Shown: positions 53,901 to 62,937 of the stretch, in pieces
Layout of the letters: each line of letters begins with the position of its first letter
Numbering within the stretch: the stretch's first letter is position 1
Assembly (NCBI GenBank): GCA_004764695.1
Contig: SMSO01000025.1
Span: forward strand, 4,504,862 to 4,568,861
Source of the DNA: Schizochytrium sp. TIO01
Lineage: Eukaryota; Sar; Bigyra; Thraustochytrida; Thraustochytriidae
Length of the DNA stretch: 64,000 nt
Direction of reading: 5' to 3'
Notes under the pieces: generated by a model
The model's input: only the letters and a program-made list of their open reading frames with translations
Told to the model about the DNA's origin: nothing
The model's database searches: none
Program-made: the position numbers and the translations under genes

Positions 53901-55589
53901 CGAAGCCAATTGCTTTGTGCTGTAAGATAGCAATTGCCGAACAACTTCAATCTTGCCGCTCTCGGACATCTTCGCAGACAATGCGCGGCCCAAAACAAAA
54001 ATGGCTACTGCTCGCCTAAATGTGTCATCCCGTTCCCGGGCACTGTGTTTCAATGCATGTTTGTGAATATCATTGCAAATATTACGAACAAAAGCAAGGG
54101 TTGCAGTTATTACAAGATGTTGTTGCTCCATGTCTCCTGCGCGTTGCAAGTACCTCAAAAGCTCAACTGCTGCTTCGGCAAAAGCCATGCGAACTTCTAC
54201 AGATCGTTGTGTGGTCTCGTTGTCAGTCTGATTGCTCGGTAAGTCAGCACGCTTTTCAAGGAGGTCTGGGGTCCAAGAGTCAAATCCTACTGACAGTGCA
54301 TCTAGAGCAGTATGAAGAGTATATGACGTTGGAGCATCTGGTTTGGCTCTTACGCCAAGGCTGCCAAAGTTTGTTGGAAATGTGAAGCCACGTATTTTCG
54401 GCCCGCCCCTTGGCGACGCTGACCCTAAATTAAGCCCAGCGCTAAGCCGTGATGCTGCTGACGCTGCCGCACTTTTTGGTGCCATAATTCCCGAGCCTCC
54501 GCTCGCACCTCCATTCGAGGTTCCTCCACTACTTTCACTTCCTCCGCTCATCCCTGACGCCGTTGTAGATATCGACGAGCTAGATGACGACGAAGAGCTC
54601 GACGTTGAGCTAAGAGTTGTACTGATTTCCGCATCAGGTTCTCTCGGTTTGATTGGACCCGAGATCTCTACCGCAATACACAGCACTGCCCCAAGCGTTT
54701 TCGCATATGAAGATCTAACATGAGCAACTCGATCCTCCAAGCCTCGTTTGCTCAAAGTCACCACCTGGTCCAACGGCACCGAAGAGAATCTATCGCTTGC
54801 CAGAGCCAACGTTAGCACCGCCTCTGCCACAGCTGCTCTTACAGGAGGTGATTTATCCGAAGCTGCCCGAATCAAGATCTTGAGCGCTTCTGCGTGATTG
54901 GACCTTCCGGCAGTTTCGGAACCCTGGAGTCCGCTTGCAAGGGCCCTCACCGCGGCACATCTAAGAGCATTGTCGGCAGCCTTTGTTGACGCATTGGCTG
55001 CGGTACGGAAAATTCTAGCCACGTGTTGTGTAGTCTCTTTGAGGTGTCCAGCAAGCATGCGGCCTTGTTTACAGCTGGATATCTCGCCAAGACAATAAAA
55101 TGCGGCGGTCTTGCTATGAGCCGACAGCGCAGACTTAGGTCCAAGGTGGTCCTGTAGGTCGTTGGTGACAGCCATGATATTCCTCGCGTCGCCACGTTCC
55201 ATGAGCATGCGCAGAAGGCGCCCGACAAGCCTGTACATAGTTGGTGCAAGGCTCAGACTTGCGAGCTGCCCAACAATAAGCTCCATAAGGCATTTTTCGA
55301 CAGATGGCTGTACAAGGCGGAGGCGGTCACGGTGGCGTTGTTGCAACTCTGCTGGTGCATCTTCCGAGGGTTTCTCCGTGAGGCCTTCCATGAGTCTTCC
55401 TAGCTCAAAGAGCGTGTGAAAGGTCTTGACCTCGGCGGAATGTGCGCCACTTTTGCCTTGTTGAACGCCATTGCCCCTGCTACCGCTCGCCACGACTGCG
55501 TTCGTTGCAAGCAGCTCCGCTACGAGCAGTTGCACCTGTTCTGCTAGCAGGGCCTTGCCCGCGTCAGCATCTTTGGAGTCACGCTGCAT
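47976..55589 (-). CDS. HEATR5: HEATR5 (Laa1/p200) HEAT-repeat protein
   Basis: A 2537-residue single-exon protein made almost entirely of HEAT-type helical repeats. The N-terminal third follows HEATR5: KTAAFYCLGEI in the early repeats, then a string of VRAAVAEAVLTLA and VRSSYAKTLGAVL repeats. HEATR5 proteins bind AP-1 (and in animals dynactin) and act in clathrin traffic between Golgi and endosomes, so this gene may work with the RME-8 and Arf-like products in the same window. It is longer than human HEATR5B (about 2070) because of low-complexity inserts. One is Ser/Gly-rich at about 315-375; another is a run of ten Asp near 1690, encoded by a GAT-type microsatellite at 50503-50537. The start ATG (MQRDSKDAD) is the first in frame, and a pyrimidine-rich tract lies about 90-150 bases upstream of it. 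Assignment is by repeat pattern and length; another giant HEAT protein is possible but less likely. Confidence 0.75.
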   Translation of the reverse strand: MQRDSKDADAGKALLAEQVQLLVAELLATNAVVASGSRGNGVQQGKSGAHSAEVKTFHTLFELGRLMEGLTEKPSEDAPAELQQRHRDRLRLVQPSVEKCLMELIVGQLASLSLAPTMYRLVGRLLRMLMERGDARNIMAVTNDLQDHLGPKSALSAHSKTAAFYCLGEISSCKQGRMLAGHLKETTQHVARIFRTAANASTKAADNALRCAAVRALASGLQGSETAGRSNHAEALKILIRAASDKSPPVRAAVAEAVLTLALASDRFSSVPLDQVVTLSKRGLEDRVAHVRSSYAKTLGAVLCIAVEISGPIKPREPDAEISTTLSSTSSSSSSSSSSISTTASGMSGGSESSGGTSNGGASGGSGIMAPKSAAASAASRLSAGLNLGSASPRGGPKIRGFTFPTNFGSLGVRAKPDAPTSYTLHTALDALSVGFDSWTPDLLEKRADLPSNQTDNETTQRSVEVRMAFAEAAVELLRYLQRAGDMEQQHLVITATLAFVRNICNDIHKHALKHSARERDDTFRRAVAIFVLGRALSAKMSESGKIEVVRQLLSYSTKQLASSKSARGERSSLKRRGSRTMASISLAAQAEFENGPLFISACLSEAAFLLSSLGDASRALFQELDFQVLLPLLEHRDPAVRLECCNVLYVCAITQPGYAARGILPLLQLVGLYQPELAMTLASGPPSNSSPLDMDLFNMEADRTLQAIEGLVHALCVFVYSSSANGRPRSTSAEAFLEKENLLLPAAAHFVRHEVPNSSTALLSGDLKGIPENTSMALLGHAKSMIARQHDGTTRPEATARIASCGWALVGALVTLGAKWCADNLGQLFQAWQSSVEACLPALERVAHAKNPSELFRDGHLEASFICLQASLHAMLGFVRCNQSLLRDMPAVSRAVVILVEQVVQAQRKGVRELPFANIFMGIHAALFDICAWLPRAELRTFKQTIVIPLQSLAMAYFLGPAGSHQEGKGMPSTALSSLLSFRSGVLKISDEVLETASLETGSPTRGDGDEGEPLGRKQWRFEEVIPASPSRELFMSARLLSAQEAYLSAASCMTSLSCNASHSAVAMGPPCSFGSGNPTPPSGAIRLSLESSELIDSAPACGMVRVNSPKTAQNCVDAAVAFSSVVLTSLFDDKDRANFVHYLFTLLKRRAGEAQHVALHNGVTALLAFLNTLANMHAEVDHKKAPWVGRVRSIFCVAIASNHSLVRQACASGLAILTRLAGPSVGFATFQTLRRKLDGEEDTTKGKGAASTATKTPAQRSAVSVSPSTKAGIVLAFALIRREASMHDTRYIKNTLVYDMCKLTIQPIRTTALHAWQVVVESAGIDVYKFVGPSFALINAHLLALDGHYECGNFGAARVSMGTLTCLARLANSLIEGLGPELARPDLDSVRFLNVWEALRNADSNDPMLQLELTRLVQQILLFHPSLIMQHSCDRERVKLFLLDLIMDVQEQSRPAVRMAALQALSLLTERMTDEESSGMDLLRGALSLLSFELVFRGSLCQDWIIPPASSLGHGAVLLSRSRRPNSSTEPLLIHAANVAFRDTGSKSQLPTFNTSSGSDSYDTASVRGKLGFDSSTSGVGLSTRSVDPYALCEVSESRVVALRNLLKFVGLSHMKMRSSERKDHAWNASELVGVSALTDWMKFFRGVMTGMTDALGQSISTHDAENGKAATGGNSHGMSYGNDDDDDDDDDDEGDVTGSTASGMGMSVSVSTDRSANVYSAVEATLFEVCDRVLSKCSWETKVLAVEGLLEVLGIAKTYPFHCDLEEAENVLRKVDLPVRGQFICMHLRELLAGASQAANGTIQSAEVPQLSIQGYCALVEIVRMFASSRDKFQPEDSVLKQFEMQLTATLGPGLGKNASPLVLPFVGILAVQLLVTGVSTSARRIVGLLLPSQISSPDEDDDEEDLSATVENTDDRVDMDQMPSFVQAELLILRLIPLARLWLFAHGCDTISPTKTLRSLHVPKALRNKPSKKKGIKAIIEKALLDFMSKEVSDGTVKRQEDLVDAWAGVVHDVAKLAVPLATEKQHGVDAFSLVDASDAVAVFPAYLNAAWVVNRALCTLAEVLPKRTIDQELVLRTALILAARAQPMDWPPLALGTIFQTIALALPVIKADTRECEDIAILTSLRVLRDEATYKITHGEFVAIQAYHVISEVIRMRCISQDSNSHGDDVEEKCTEPENASESWHHLVEAVLLPVQALVGGDLKAQVKSYKDLSGAVVHTVSKEAVARSMIGAKSTVLSHVAARALADFGALAKAFPASCAKQYTQILAWNAFVVIQRPPKPELLEAAQTACRELLTYVPELGASLFGWALGLLEDFQRDGIDNKNVSTLDMICRMVCSVQLYQILNDAEFNAFAFKLSCLVDTAKFSATTVVLTLAAVRCLIGDDNVNAAAVQRVVSLIGPGLSQIVRGVDLDEENATACFSLEARFCPESVVDERLAENTLQGSAILTLAHCCKPVGELTQLVVIMALSLAEGHGSKVLKEESLLAAQAALVFIATNRAEQFRNVVQTLSPPAMTSLQTSMKTYLQGVKQ

Positions 55590-56561
55590 TGCGTGCCGAA
55601 GGAGTTTGCGCTTTGCGAGAGCGAATCCGGCTATTCATTCGAACTCCTTCAAATCCAAATCATCGTCTCATTTGCTTCTTTTTATTCTTTCTTCTTCTTT
55701 TTTCTTCTTCTTTTTCTTTTCTTTTTCTTTTATTTTATTTTCTCTTGTTTTGACGACTCAGAGTCATACACTTCTTGAACTTTAAAACCTGAAAGAATCA
55801 ACCTTCATCTTCGTTATTTAGAGTCAAAGATGTTCGCTGCGAATTACTTGAAGATAAAGTCTGCTTTGTGAAGCAGAGCGGAGCTCACCTGTTAGCCCTG
55901 GTATGTATTTCTTGGGTAATTCAATAGGTAAACAGGTATCTTGAGAGTTTGCACGGCCTCCAATTGCAATCGGAATGCAGGATGAGTGCTTGATATGTCT
56001 TCACAGAAGCAGCTTGGGCATGTTACTCCGAAGGTGGTAAGAATTCAACTGGCCATGTGGACATATGAGATGAAACCATATACTAGTAGTAGAAGCGTTC
56101 ACTATGTGACTGGGCCAAATGACACCAAAAAGATTAGATTGACTTTCCAAGTGATTTGGGTAACGTCAAGCCGTGGATACTTCAGGCAACTCTATTAAAT
56201 ACAGGTCGTTACGATAGGATGAGTTTTGGCGAAGCCTTTCGCAGAGTAGACGGAAGATCTGCGTAGTTCCCTCGAGAGAACAGTTTGGCCCTGTCGATAA
56301 CTAAAAGTATAATTGCATACAATGCATCAACTAGATGCATGAAGTTCTTATTCTTGAAATTGGCACCCTGCTATTAGGAAATGTTGGTTAGTCAAATGTT
56401 GTTGGTAATGATTCGTTGAAAAACCTCAATAGTCTGAGTACGTACGTATCAGAAAGGCATGAAATTTTGATATTGTCCATGTGAACAAATACAATCAGCA
56501 ACGAACCCAGGCTCGAAAATGGCATTCAAAGCCGAAACTTGACGGTAAAAAAGAGAGAGAA
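55590..56561. other. Spacer upstream of HEATR5
   Basis: Promoter of HEATR5 and 3' region of the scramblase gene. 55674-55745 is a long CTT/TTTC pyrimidine tract on the + strand. No gene is seen. Confidence 0.55.
55674..55745. repeat. Polypyrimidine (CTT-rich) tract
   Basis: About 70 bases almost purely T and C on the + strand, 90-150 bases upstream of the HEATR5 start (purine-rich on its coding strand). Confidence 0.85.
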
Positions 56562-56693
56562 TTAAACAGAACGTGAAGACATAGTTGATTTGACAGCGAA
56601 ACTAGGATCAGTAAGAGGGGTCGAAGTGGACAAACTACTTTAAGAAAGTGCAATACGGAGTTTTCTAGAGAATTGCATGTACGGTTGCAAAAC

Positions 56694-57617
56694 TTACTCA
56701 TCCGAGTTGTTTCTTTTTGAACTTGAACACGTGCAAGGAAGGACGCAGCCCATGCAATAGCAGCTACAAAAAGTGACAGAACAAGAACCATCAAGTGGGT
56801 TGTAAGTAAAAGGCGCACCTTTCTCGTAGTAGAGGTAGTCAAGAAGAATCGTTGAGGCAATCATCGATGCCTTTTCCTCTGGAGGCATGTTAGGAGGGAA
56901 CTGGATGGTGTAAGTGTCAGAATCAGTGGCAGCTTCGGCAAGAGCAGTTTTTAGGTCACCAGGCCTTCGTTTAACGATTTCTCCCGGAACTTCATTGTTA
57001 TCCTTATCAACATAAACAATTTGAAATTCCATATCCTTGCAAAGCTCGACGAGTCCGCCAAGACAACAGGAGGGCCCTGTCACTGTTGAGTGCACAACCT
57101 CGTCACGTGACATAGTCTCGATTGTTGGTGTAAATCCACCACCAAATAGGGGAACCTTGGCATGTGCAAAATAGTTACCGCCACTGTCCTGGATTGCAAG
57201 CTCGGGGCGGCAAATGTCCGCAAAAGCGCAGCAACAACATTTGAAGGGCTTAATAGCGTGCATCATATAAGGATTGGCCGATGTACTGTTGCGCAAGTCA
57301 AGGAAGTGGAGCTTGGCCTCGTGGTAAGGTGAGAAGCACAAACGGCAACATACACCACTTTCCTCCGTTACATGAATAATTTCCTCTCCTGTGTCAGCGT
57401 CAAAAATTTGGTACTCATTCGCAAGTTCAAGGCAGGGACAACCTAGCTGCTGAGCTGCTGCCTCTAGAAGATGAACCTTTTGCTTGATGAGGATGTTTTC
57501 CCTTCCTTCGATACTAGCAAATCCACCAACAAGGGTATTTGCCGAGTTATCATACACATTCGCCACCGGATAGTCACCTTCCTGCGGCGAAACCATGACC
57601 TCCATTGATTTCGTCAT
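56694..57617 (-). CDS. Phospholipid scramblase family protein
   Basis: 307 residues from the first ATG (57617). The family core is evident: VHLLEAAAQQLGCPCLELANEYQIFD, then GVCCRLCFSPYHEAKLHFLDLRN, a KPFKCCCCAF cysteine cluster that in this family can be palmitoylated, and the C-terminal ASTILLDYLYYEKG matching the family's inner hydrophobic helix. Scramblases move lipids between leaflets in a Ca2+-dependent way or act as lipid-modified membrane proteins. After the helix, this protein adds an unusual Cys-rich tail (CSVTFCSCYCMGCVLPCTCSSS). The TAA stop overlaps a perfect GTAAGT donor at 56697. Splicing to an acceptor TTTCTTAAAG (ending 56638) would replace the stop with about 26 Ser/Thr-rich codons ending at 56562. 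Either form may be real. An in-frame TGA above the ATG supports the chosen start. Confidence 0.88.
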   Translation of the reverse strand: MTKSMEVMVSPQEGDYPVANVYDNSANTLVGGFASIEGRENILIKQKVHLLEAAAQQLGCPCLELANEYQIFDADTGEEIIHVTEESGVCCRLCFSPYHEAKLHFLDLRNSTSANPYMMHAIKPFKCCCCAFADICRPELAIQDSGGNYFAHAKVPLFGGGFTPTIETMSRDEVVHSTVTGPSCCLGGLVELCKDMEFQIVYVDKDNNEVPGEIVKRRPGDLKTALAEAATDSDTYTIQFPPNMPPEEKASMIASTILLDYLYYEKGAPFTYNPLDGSCSVTFCSCYCMGCVLPCTCSSSKRNNSDE

Positions 57618-59778
57618 CTTCACCTCTTCGATGTAGTGCCCAGTTGGCTTCTCTTTACCCTCAACCTCAACTCGAGTATTTTGGTTTTGCTTCAATCTTC
57701 ACTTTTGCACGCGCTGCGCGCTCCTTTGTTATTTCCCTCGCTGCGATCCCTCAACTGCCTCTTAAGTAGCCTCATACCGTAAAATATACCACTTCTGGGG
57801 AGTTCCAATTATCTGTTGTCGGCCGGTAAGTAAGAATTGAGAAATAGATTGATTGATCTGAGAGTGAAGTCCAAATTATCATATGCAACGTAAGTGTGAA
57901 ACCCTAGCCCACTTTTTGCTATTCAAATGTTTCTATTCTCCTACTTCAGAGACTTGCTGAGATCGATGAGGTCACGAAAGCGTGCGGATGCAAGAGAGTG
58001 CTAATTATTATTGGCGGTGGAAAAAGAACTTAGAAATTCTCTCTAACCACGATGAGAACGAAAGCAAAATTAGAAATCCTGGTCCCAAGGAGTGCAGGTG
58101 CCTATTCGTCAACTCGGTAAACAGCCTGCAACATATGCTTTGCGACTTTGGCTTATCTAGCTGACAGCCTGGAGTGCTGCTGCCGAGACTCTGGCTGCAA
58201 AGGCGCCTACTAATTTAAAAAATAAAAGATTTTTCCCTTCTTTTTTTAAATACAAAGACTAGACTCAGTGCTGACTGGGAGGAAGAAAGAAAAGAAAAAA
58301 GAAAATATAGCTACTGTTTTCTTTTCTTTTTCACGCGCTGAGCGTGCATATAGGTACACACTAATACACAACGAATGAGCTGATGTTCCAGCACTTCATA
58401 TGCCAAGGCTGCGAATCCTGCGAGGGATCCCGGTTCATGAGTGTGGACATAGACAATGACCAGTGCAAACTGTTTTCAAGGTGGAAGATAAGAGCGATCA
58501 GCAAGTATACTTGGCCACGACAAAAATGCACCAACAATGTGAGCTAGGTACATTGGAGTTAGAAACTAGAAATTCAACGCTGACGTTCTCAGGTTGCACG
58601 ATAGCTCCACTCTGAGGCATTGCCTACCATATAGATAGCTTTGAGATGCATAAACATGTGAACGCTTGTTCTGAGATACTCTGGAAGCAGTAATCGAGCG
58701 CTGTGCTGCACAACAACCATTGAATTATCTAATAGAAGAAGTCGAAAGCAAGACCTTGGGGTGTGCATGGTGATCACGATTGACCACTCATCTGTGCGTG
58801 CGCAAAGTTTATATTAGCTACTGCAAAATTGATTTCAGTGGACTTTGCATCCCAGTCATAATCCTGAACTGACGATCGGAGCACATTCGTGAAAGCTCAT
58901 TAATTAGTGCCATCTTTTGACAGTATATAGCATTTTCTAGCTGTGGCGTTTTAAGTATTTGCTACATTTTCCAGCACAGGAAATTTCCAGTTTTTCAATC
59001 AGTCGCAGATAGTGCACAACAGGAAGATAGCTCAGAGAAACTAGAAAAATACATTTTACCTAGGTAGTTGACGAATTCGCTTAGGTGCCGCCCGAGACAC
59101 CGAGGCTCGTTGGCTAAGTTTGGACTTTATTTATAAGTTCTATAAAAGAATTAACTATGACCGTCGTGATTGTCTTCGAGGCACCTCAATCGCGGCACTG
59201 CTTTATCAAATTAAAAATAGATTTTTTTATCTATCATCTTCACTTGTGTTTATGGTCATGCTTATAGATCTGAAGTAATACTGTGTATGATCCTCTTGGG
59301 TGGGCATTTCAATAGCTCTGAAACACGGTGATATCTGTTTCATGATGGTGAACAGCGCCACTTAATAAGACATCAAAAACGCTTGAGAGCATCTCTTTCG
59401 ACAATTACTTTAAAGGCTCCTTGACTCTAACTAATGCATTGTAGCATTGTTCGTCACAGTTAGTGCCAGCAAGTGAAGGGATATACTCCATCATGAAATT
59501 AAACGATTTTCTACCTGTCTCTCAACTTTGCAAGGTCATATGCTCTGCAAAATCCGTTGGCACATTTTGAAATTTTACACCATATATCAGCAATATTATC
59601 ACATAGGATTGGAGCTGGAGTTGGCAACAATCCTTTAGAAAGAGAGCACACGAATATAGAAAAAACTCTCACAGAGGCAGATTTAACAAATTACAAAGGT
59701 AAAAGTAGCTAAGCGCAGGTTTGGGTATGTCACGTATATCTTATACGAGCATGTGAGGTAAACATCAGACATCTTTGT
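57618..59778. other. Spacer with candidate splice sites, no firm gene
   Basis: Promoter side of the scramblase gene and 3' side of NOC3. On the + strand two GTAAGT donors (about 57836 and 57890) and an acceptor CTACTTCAG (about 57949) stand close together. The stretch after the acceptor reads RLAEIDEVTKACGCKRVLIIIGGGKRT then stop, which looks coding, but no start codon joins it. 58200-59770 is AT-rich with nothing evident. Confidence 0.45.
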
Positions 59779-62094
59779 TTAATTCCGCTTCTGCTTTTTG
59801 CCCATCGTCAATTGCGGGGCCCTTGGGACGGGAGGATTGAAGCTAAATCCGTTACGGCTCGGGTTGAATGCCTTATATTGTTGCATGGCACGTTCGTTTG
59901 GAAGAACTGGCTCGCGTTGCAGGGCCTTGGTAGCCATGGTTCGCACCTGTGGGTGATAATGGAAACGTAACTGCGCTAGCGGCCAGAAAGCAGGAGTATC
60001 GAGGCGAGTGAGACCAGGATCAACATTTGCTGTAGCATCGAGGGGGGATGGAATGACGCCGAGAGCAAGAGAGTTCGCACCTTCGATTTGATCAGCGTCT
60101 GCATCGAAGAGAGATCTGCAAACCGAGGCGTAACGCATCGTCAACATTCGCACCGTTGCAATAAGTGCCAAGCAAGCGTGAGGAGGCATCGTTGTGGCCA
60201 CAATGCTTAAACGCGTAGCGAGAGCTGCGACACGAGACTGTTGGTAGAGCTTACGGCCCAAGAAAAGAGAGTCAACACAGCTGACAACAAGCCCAACGTG
60301 GCGATCACGATCCGGTTCAGACGTGGCGAGTTTGAGAAGAAGTCGGTAAAAGTATGCAACCACTTCAGATTCGTCAGATTGAATCTCATGACCAGGACCA
60401 CGCAGGGTCAGTGAGATTGTATGCACAACCTGCAGACCAACACCGAGAGGAATGTTGTCAGCCTTGATCAAGTTGAGAAGCACAGTCATGAGGGCCTGTG
60501 CAATATCGAGGTTGATGAGGTGCACGTACTTGGAAACACCTCTCAAGATGCTTTGCATTAGAGAGGACTCAGGAGCGTACTTGAGCACACGCAAATACAT
60601 TGTAAAGAGCTCGCGAAGAGCTTCCACACTCTTGGCAAACCGATGAGTTTCGTCTGACTGGGCCTCAGCCTGAGCAAGGCCCAGGGCCACCTCGTCGTTT
60701 CTGCGGCGAGAGAGCTTCCGCTTCTTCTTGCTCTTCTTAACCTTTTCGGCGCGCACATCATCCTTCATATCACTATTGATCACACAGTGCTGGAGGACAT
60801 CAATGACATCAGGGTGAACACCACCCTTGTCACCGTTGTTCCGCAAGCGAACGAACTTGCTGATGAAGGTGACAATCTCAAGGGTGGCATCACCAGTGAC
60901 GTCATCAGCCAAAAGCGTAGAAATACATGCCACAGCTTGGGCACGAACGTCTGCAAAGCGATTGTTGAGCTGAGGAATCACATTAGTGAGCAAGTTCTCC
61001 CGAAAGTTAAAATGAGGCTTACTCACAAGCATAGTGCACTGTGCCCGCACCGCAACGAGAGCTACGGCGCAGGACTTGGGCAGTTTGCCTGCACCGCGTG
61101 TCTCAACATCCTCAAGAAGGTCGTGTTTAGTGGTCTTCAAATCCGCAAACAGCTCCGATGAGGGTCCAAGTTTACCCGAAATCTCGCTGTGCACAATCTT
61201 GAGAAAGGCCTGGTACGATTGGAGCGTATTCCGCTCGAAGTCACGAAGTTTGCGCACTTCTTTCTTCTGCTTCACGTTTGTCTCTGCCGCACTTGCTTCA
61301 CGAATACGGTATCCAGGGAGAATATCTCTAAACACCGCTACTAGCGACAATAGACTTAACTTGCGCACCCGTGTGTCGGGGTCCCTCTCAGCCATGTCGA
61401 GAAGGTGTTTAATAGGCGCTCCACCCGCAACCTTGCCGTTGACTCCGCTCTCAGGGTCGCCAAGGACTTTCTGTCCATAAATTGCAATCTCTTGCTTTTT
61501 CTCCTCACGGCGTAGCATCAGACCAGCGGCGTTGAGCTGCTTGAAGGAGTTGATCTCCTCGTTGATCTTGTTGCGCTCCTCGTCCATGCGTTCTTTGCGG
61601 CTTTTCTTGCGAGCTGCTTCTGCTTCTTCGGCTTTTTCCTTTTCAATATCTTTCTTGGATTTCTTTAAATCCTTGCTTTTGGCGCTCTCAATTGCTTCGC
61701 GTTCACCAGGCTGCCATACAAGCGAGAGAGTCGTCTTCTCAGGCTGCTCAAGCCAGGTCTGCTCTTCAAGAGATTTGGCATCCGCAACATTTCCATCAGG
61801 AGTTTTCACGGGGAGTTTGACAGCTTCTTTTTGCTTCTCAGCTTTTGCTTTTTTATCTTCCTCGTCAGCCTGACCAAGTCTTCGTTTGCGCTGGCGCTGC
61901 TCTTCCCGGGCGAGCACATCGTCCATCTCGGAATCATCGGACCCACTCAGGGATGCGATCTCATCGTCATTACCAAGAATATCAAAGCCCACCTCCGCAA
62001 GCTCCTCATTGCCAGTAAAGTCTTCGCGACGGCGCTTGCTCACCTTCCGTGAGTCGCCTTTGGCGCCCTTGCGATCGTTCTTCTGCCTCGCCAT
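59779..62094 (-). CDS. NOC3: Nucleolar complex protein 3 (NOC3), ribosome biogenesis and replication factor
   Basis: 771 residues from the ATG at 62094 (MARQKNDRKG). The open frame extends 34 codons further, but that part resembles leader and its sequence is not typical. The N-terminus is Lys/Arg- and Glu-rich with nuclear-localisation-like patches (KVSKRRRED, KKSRKERMDEER). The NOC3 signature follows at about 215-290: IKHLLDMAERDPDTRVRKLSLLSLVAVFRDILPGYRIR. A second basic patch lies near 455-475 (KVKKSKKKRKLSRRR). The C-terminal half is helical, the CBF/Mak21-type region, with TRLSIVATTMPPHACLALIATVRML near 640. NOC3 pairs with NOC2 to move pre-60S particles from nucleolus to nucleoplasm, and in yeast also helps load MCM. 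The length is close to the yeast (663) and human (800) proteins. Confidence 0.9.
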   Translation of the reverse strand: MARQKNDRKGAKGDSRKVSKRRREDFTGNEELAEVGFDILGNDDEIASLSGSDDSEMDDVLAREEQRQRKRRLGQADEEDKKAKAEKQKEAVKLPVKTPDGNVADAKSLEEQTWLEQPEKTTLSLVWQPGEREAIESAKSKDLKKSKKDIEKEKAEEAEAARKKSRKERMDEERNKINEEINSFKQLNAAGLMLRREEKKQEIAIYGQKVLGDPESGVNGKVAGGAPIKHLLDMAERDPDTRVRKLSLLSLVAVFRDILPGYRIREASAAETNVKQKKEVRKLRDFERNTLQSYQAFLKIVHSEISGKLGPSSELFADLKTTKHDLLEDVETRGAGKLPKSCAVALVAVRAQCTMLVSKPHFNFRENLLTNVIPQLNNRFADVRAQAVACISTLLADDVTGDATLEIVTFISKFVRLRNNGDKGGVHPDVIDVLQHCVINSDMKDDVRAEKVKKSKKKRKLSRRRNDEVALGLAQAEAQSDETHRFAKSVEALRELFTMYLRVLKYAPESSLMQSILRGVSKYVHLINLDIAQALMTVLLNLIKADNIPLGVGLQVVHTISLTLRGPGHEIQSDESEVVAYFYRLLLKLATSEPDRDRHVGLVVSCVDSLFLGRKLYQQSRVAALATRLSIVATTMPPHACLALIATVRMLTMRYASVCRSLFDADADQIEGANSLALGVIPSPLDATANVDPGLTRLDTPAFWPLAQLRFHYHPQVRTMATKALQREPVLPNERAMQQYKAFNPSRNGFSFNPPVPRAPQLTMGKKQKRN

Positions 62095-62937
62095 GGCGAC
62101 CTCCTTGGAGCGATGACTTGATAAACAAAAGCTCGAGGCTGGCGAGAGACGATGCCAAAGCTCTTTCGCAAGAACCTCCTTGACGCCTGCCCGCAAGTCA
62201 CTGACCTACGAGACGAACGATCAGGGATCTGCCCGCCAACCCGATTCCAAGGCGGCACAGCGCTGACAAGTTCACTTGAGTAGAATGGAATGGAATGGAG
62301 TGGACTCTCTCCACCATAAACTGGTGGCCTCGAAGGCCTTCCCAAAAATGCGTTGCGCTGGGGAGACCATTCTGGCACTTTTTTCTTTTCTTTTTTCTCT
62401 TTCTTTCATTATTTGTATCTTTTACGTGTTCTCTTAGTCTACCTAATAATATGTTTGTGCGAGTTTAAAAAAGCAGTTAGGAGCGGGAAAACAGCAACCC
62501 GGCATTATAGCAATTGGACGGAGTTATTCTCTTATATTGCTCTCTTCTTTTCTGTTTGGATTTTTTTCTTTTGAATCAATACAAGTAATGGTGTACCATG
62601 ACTGTCTCGAGTTCATGTTGAGTTGTTTCTATTTGAAGTCATTTGTGTCTTGAATTATCGTTAGAATGAGAGACTATCCTCCTGACGGGGCACTGCTACT
62701 TGAGATTTGCTCTGACAGCATAACAGCAAAGATGGGTAGTATCACTGAGGGTGGGTCATTTGTTGCTTTGATTGGTTTCCTTTATATATATATATATTTA
62801 AACCTCAGTTCATCATTTATAATTTATGTTCATCTATCTATAATACGTTTCTAAGACTTTAAGCGGTATACATGCATCTTCCCACGGGCATTGGTGAATC
62901 ATATTTTTGCTACATGGAAAGAATAAGAAACTTCCTA
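62095..62937. other. Spacer upstream of NOC3
   Basis: Promoter of NOC3 with a GGAAT pentamer run at about 62283-62303, T/C-rich tract near 62375-62420 and a TA run near 62784-62798. No gene is seen. Confidence 0.55.
62283..62303. repeat. GGAAT pentamer tandem repeat
   Basis: About four GAATG units, 190 bases upstream of the NOC3 start codon. Confidence 0.75.

Noticed and set aside
62095..62196. Upstream extension of NOC3 by 34 codons
   Set aside because: In-frame but unlike NOC3 N-termini; the ATG at 62094 opens directly into the usual basic region.
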